A DNA stretch of 64,000 nucleotides from Physcomitrium patens (taxonomy: Eukaryota > Streptophyta > Bryopsida > Funariales > Funariaceae): NCBI RefSeq assembly GCF_000002425.4, contig NC_037271.1:7243800-7307799 (forward strand). The letters run 5' to 3'. The position numbers were made by a program, and so were the translations under genes. The notes beneath the pieces were generated by a model. It made no database searches. It was not told where the DNA came from and saw only the letters and a program-made list of their open reading frames with translations. The first letter of the stretch is position 1. Every line of letters begins with the position of its first letter. This document shows positions 60,150-64,000 of the stretch, piece by piece.

Positions 60150-63140
60150 CTACGCCTTCATTATTGCATGTAACTCTGACAACCGATTTGCTATATCTTC
60201 TGCTGCAGGATTATCAACTTTTGAAAAATCAAAAGTATCAAGTCGTGGATGATAGCCATAATTGGCAAAGAAAGGTGTTTGTTGCGTGGAGGAATGTACC
60301 GTATTATTATAAGCAAACTCTGCCAATGGCAGAAGGTTTGTCCAATCATCTTGTTGGTAGTTGATGGTACATCTTAAATACTGTTCCAAGACTTGGTTTA
60401 CGCGCTCTGTTTGTCCATCAATTTGAGGATGGAAAGCTGAAGATAGCTTTATGTCCACTTTTAAAATCTTGAAAAGAGTCCTCCAGAATCTCGATACAAA
60501 TTGAGTTCCCCTATCTGATATGATATCTTTAGGTAATCCATGATAGCGATAGATATTATCAATGAAAAGCTTAGCTGTTTCTTCACCTGTGATAGATTTT
60601 GTACATGGCATAAAATGTGCCATCTTGGTGAAACGATCTACTATCACAAATATAGAATCATAAGATCTTGAGTTTGGAAGATCTGTGATGAAATCCATAG
60701 AAACAGAAGACCATGGTTGTTCTGGTATAGGTAATGGCTGAAGAAGTCCGTAAGGTCGATGTCGAGGAATTTTTGATCTTGAACAAATATCACATGATTG
60801 TACAAAGTCTTTGACTGACTTCCACATTTGTGGCCACCAAAAATCTCTTGATATGAGTTCCAGAGTCTTATTATATCCAAAGTGCCCTGCTGCTGGAAAG
60901 TCATGACGTGCTTGAAGAACACGCAAACGTGCTTTTCCTTCTGGAACATATAGGCGTCCTTCAAAATATAATAGATTATTCTTGAACTCGAACTTAGAAG
61001 AATCATGAGACTTGAAAGAATTATTCTCGATATCATGAACAAGAGGGTCTGAGGACATACTGGACTGGATTTGCTTGAGAAAAGTTGAATCAACAGTCAA
61101 TGTTGATTTCACTACTCGGAGATGAAATTGCTCCGGTTTCAAGAGGACTGTTCTTTGTTGCTCAAAAGCTGCATCTCCTTCTTTTGGTGCAAAATAAGAA
61201 CGTCTAGACAGGGCATCGGACAAACCTTGTTGTTTTCCTGGCCGATAAGTGATAATGAAGTCGAATCTTGATAAAGACATACTCCAACGAGCTTGACGAC
61301 GATTCAACACGCGTGCTGACATGAAATACTCGAGGTTCTTGTGATCTGTATACACAGTGACTGGACTAGAAGCACCTTCTAGATAATGACGCCATTCTTG
61401 AAAGGAATCCACGATTGCAAGAAGTTCTTTATCGTGGATCTCATAATTGATCTCGGCTACTGAGAATTTTCTTGAATGAAAAGCTATCGGATGAAGTTTG
61501 TCATCTGTTCCCATTTGTGATAAAACTGCACCCAAGGCAAAATCCGATGCGTCTGTTTCCATAAAAAATGCCTTGGAAAAATCAACACGATATAAGACTG
61601 GTGCAGAGACAAACGATGTCTTCAAGGCTTCAAATGCTGCTTCCGCTTCTTGATTCCATTGGAATTTATCTTTACTAGTCAAGCGTGTAAGTGGAGCTGC
61701 AACTCGTGACAAGTCTTTGATGAAGATCCGATAGTAATTGGCAAATCCCAAGAAACATTGGACATCTCTCACAGTCTTTGGAATCTTCCAATCCATGATT
61801 GTTTGGACTTTCTTAGAATCCATCATAAGACCATCATTTGAAATGATGTATCCTAAAAAGTCAACTTGAGTAGTGTGAAATACACACTTTTCCATCTTGG
61901 CGTACAATCCTGCATCTCTGAGTTTTTGTAATACTTGACGAACATGTATTTCATGTTCTTCAACATTCTTAGAATAAATCAGGATATCGTCTAGGTAGCA
62001 GACGACAAAATTGTCTAAAAATTCACGAAATACATCATTCATGAGATGTTGAAAAGCAGCTGGTGCATTCGTGAGTCCAAAAGGCATGACATTATATTCA
62101 AAATGCCCGTACCTGGTTCGAAACGCAGTCTTCCATTCATCTCCTTCTTTGATCCGTACTAGATTATATGCTCCTCTTAGATCTATTTTTGTATAGATCT
62201 TAGCTTGATTTAACTGGTCAAGGAGTCCTGATATCAAAGCTAATGGATACCTGTTCTTGATTGTGATCTTGTTGAGTCCTCGATAGTCAACACACATTCG
62301 TAAAGACCCATCTTTTTTCTTTACAAATAAAATTGGAGCTCCTGCTGGAGATTTTGAATGGCGTATGAAATTCTTCGCTAAATTCTCGTCAATATATGTC
62401 TTGAGTTCAGCCAACTCATCTTGCGATAAACTGTAAATTGGTCCAAATGGTGGCTGAGTTCCTTCCTTGAGATCGATTGAACAATCGTATGGGCGATGCT
62501 CAGGAAGAATATCTGCATTCTTTTTCTCAAAAACGTCTTGATAATCCTGATATTGACTTGGAATGCCACTTGAAGTCTTTACGCTTTCAGAAATAGGTGC
62601 AGCATAAATAGCAAAAGTTGATCCTTCTTTTGCTGCGTGTATAAATGCTTTTGCACCTATAGGTGTGAGTTTTACTATACTAGACTCATGGTTTTTTACT
62701 TGATTAATAGAACTGTTACTAATGCTCCGAGGAAAATCAAGTTTACGAGAAATCCAATCTATTCGAGGATTATACTTTTCTAACCATGATAAACCTAAAA
62801 TTACTGGATTAGAGGGAGACCTAATTATATTAAAAATTATGCAACTACTATGACCATTTATTACTACATCTACAGGAAGTGTTTCGTGAGTTACATCTCC
62901 AGAAGACAACGGACGACCATCTATGACTTCTACGTGTACGGGTTTAGTTTTTTGTATTAATGATATTCTATGACATCTAGCAAATTCTTCATCTAAGAAA
63001 CAAGCTGAGGCTCCTGAATCTATCAAGGCAGAGGCTTTGTAATTATTAGGTCCTAAACGCACATCTATTATAAAACAAGGAGATGGTTCTGAGGAGAGGA
63101 TAGGACCTTCATTAGAAGTTGTACAAGATTCCAGCCGCAC
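60150..63140 (-). pseudogene. E5 pol: protease, RT, RNase H, integrase
   Basis: About 996 residues open. Protease LIDSGASACFLD near residue 40. RT spans about 255-430 with VDYRGLNKITIKNRYPLALI and YLDDILIYSKN. RNase H starts at ETDASDFALGAVLSQ and continues with [12 protein letters not shown]. The integrase HHCC zinc region is near 760-800 (HFGYNKTLELI, CDICSRSK) and the DDE core has MDFITDLP, DRFTKMAHFMPC, IISDRGTQF and HPQIDGQTERVNQ. Pol lies in a different frame from gag, overlapping it slightly, a layout that gypsy-type elements are known to handle by ribosomal frameshifting. Confidence 0.95.
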
Positions 63141-63145
63141 GGTCC

Positions 63146-63967
63146 CTATTGTAGCTGGACGTACTCGTTTTCCGACATACTGTCTTCTTTGACAGCCGTA
63201 CTCCTCATTTTGTAGTTACGTCGCTTCTTTGGACAATGTTGAGCAGTGTGCTTAGGTTCTCCACAATATAAGCACAATCCTTCTTGTCGACGACGAGACT
63301 TTTCTCGCTCAGTAAGAGGTTTGAAACGTACCGCATCAATTTGCATATCCTCTACTTCTGAAGGTATGTGTTGAGGAGACGTCGGTGTTGCCATTGAATT
63401 GTAGTAACGTTGAGGCCTACTTGTGCGACTCTCGGATCGAAATTCAAAAAGTCGATTGTCGCACTTCACAGCAAAGTCAATTGCTTGACTCAATGTTTGA
63501 GGATCAGGTAAATTAAGCATCAATTTCTTTACCTCATATTGTAATCCGTAGAGAAATTGACTCACAAGTGCGGCATCATCCCACTTGATATCAGTTGCAA
63601 GTTGTCGAAATTGCGAAGCATATAATGTTACTGATCGATTGCCTTGTCGCAAAATACGGATCTTGTTGGTTGCAACACGAATTGCATCATGTTCTCCAAA
63701 CATGGATCGAAACTCCGCCAAAAAAGCCTCCAGATTATCCAATATTGGATCTCGTCGTTCAAGAAAAGATGAAAACCATGACAATGCTGAACCTGAAAGA
63801 AGTGTACCAATGAATCTTACTTGTGACCCTGGAGTTGGATAGCTCTGGGGTTGAAGTTCAATCACTAGTTGGACCTGATTGATGAATCCTCGAAACTTGG
63901 ATCTGGTACCATCAAACTTCTCGGGCAAGGCAACTCTCGGTTCTCTAACACTCGAAGGGTGTTCCAT
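63146..63967 (-). pseudogene. E5 gag (start beyond window)
   Basis: 273 residues visible: a retrotransposon-gag core (SALSWFSSFLERRDPILDNL, FRSMFGEHDAI) and a C-terminal zinc knuckle (CLYCGEPKHTAQHC, CCHC) with a basic flank. The gag start is right of the window. Confidence 0.93.
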
Positions 63968-64000
63968 TCTGGGAGAAGGGACATGGTTTGGTGCAGATGT

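Larger units (their letters stand above)
58563..64000 (-). mobile_element. E5: nearly whole Ty3/gypsy chromovirus, runs off right edge
   Basis: Parts on the minus strand: gag (from beyond 63967 to 63146), pol with protease, RT, RNase H and integrase (63140-60150), chromodomain part (60149-59652), post-pol region (59570-59134), polypurine tract (59093-59107), 3' LTR (58563-59092). The 5' LTR and gag start lie right of the window. It looks nearly whole, with only about two or three breaks visible, and has normal base composition compared with E6, so it is probably young. Tcn1-like chromoviruses of mosses share this architecture. Confidence 0.92.

Overview
The window is nuclear DNA of a land plant, most likely a moss of the Physcomitrium type. 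This is an inference from three intron-rich genes with plant-type protein architecture (quiescin-sulfhydryl oxidase, an FBH/AKS-type bHLH factor, cyanase), a low-GC background, and chromodomain-bearing Ty3/gypsy elements of the kind known from mosses. No organism-specific marker was seen.

Layout. (1) 1-20.7 kb is a nested stack of Ty3/gypsy fossils. A young minus-strand element (E1, <1-6910) sits inside the 3' LTR of an older minus-strand element (E2, 6911-14497). E2 also carries a fragment (E3, 8668-11524) of E1's lineage. E2 itself lies in the protease region of a plus-strand chromovirus (E4, 14498-20217), which also holds a solo LTR (15677-17346) of the E1 lineage. (2) 20.7-33.1 kb is extremely AT-rich and holds an eroded plus-strand chromovirus (E6, about 25.8-31.3 kb) with a solo LTR in its gag. 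(3) 33.3-37.7 kb is a complete 12-exon QSOX gene on the minus strand. (4) 38.6-41.7 kb is AT-rich intergenic sequence. (5) 43.8-45.5 kb is a two-coding-exon bHLH gene on the minus strand with a long leader region up to about 47.7 kb. (6) 47.8-52.7 kb is intergenic, with microsatellites and a cluster of inverted repeats. (7) 54.2-55.3 kb is a complete four-exon cyanase gene on the plus strand. (8) 56.7-64 kb holds a Ty1/copia fragment, a chromovirus 5' end (E7) and a nearly whole minus-strand chromovirus (E5) running off the right edge.

The three host genes are unrelated in function: oxidative disulfide formation in the secretory pathway, transcription with probable ABA/kinase control, and cyanate detoxification. 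They form a gene island between two retrotransposon-rich flanks.

The observations most worth a second look are: a QSOX thioredoxin site that reads WLPEC, with Leu where the first catalytic Cys should be; a conserved post-pol open region shared by three chromoviruses; LTRs carrying GAAGCTTC (heat-shock-element-like) modules, amplified into six exact 30-bp units in E4; and a cluster of perfect inverted repeats near 51.7-51.9 kb. I found no clearly new multi-gene system.
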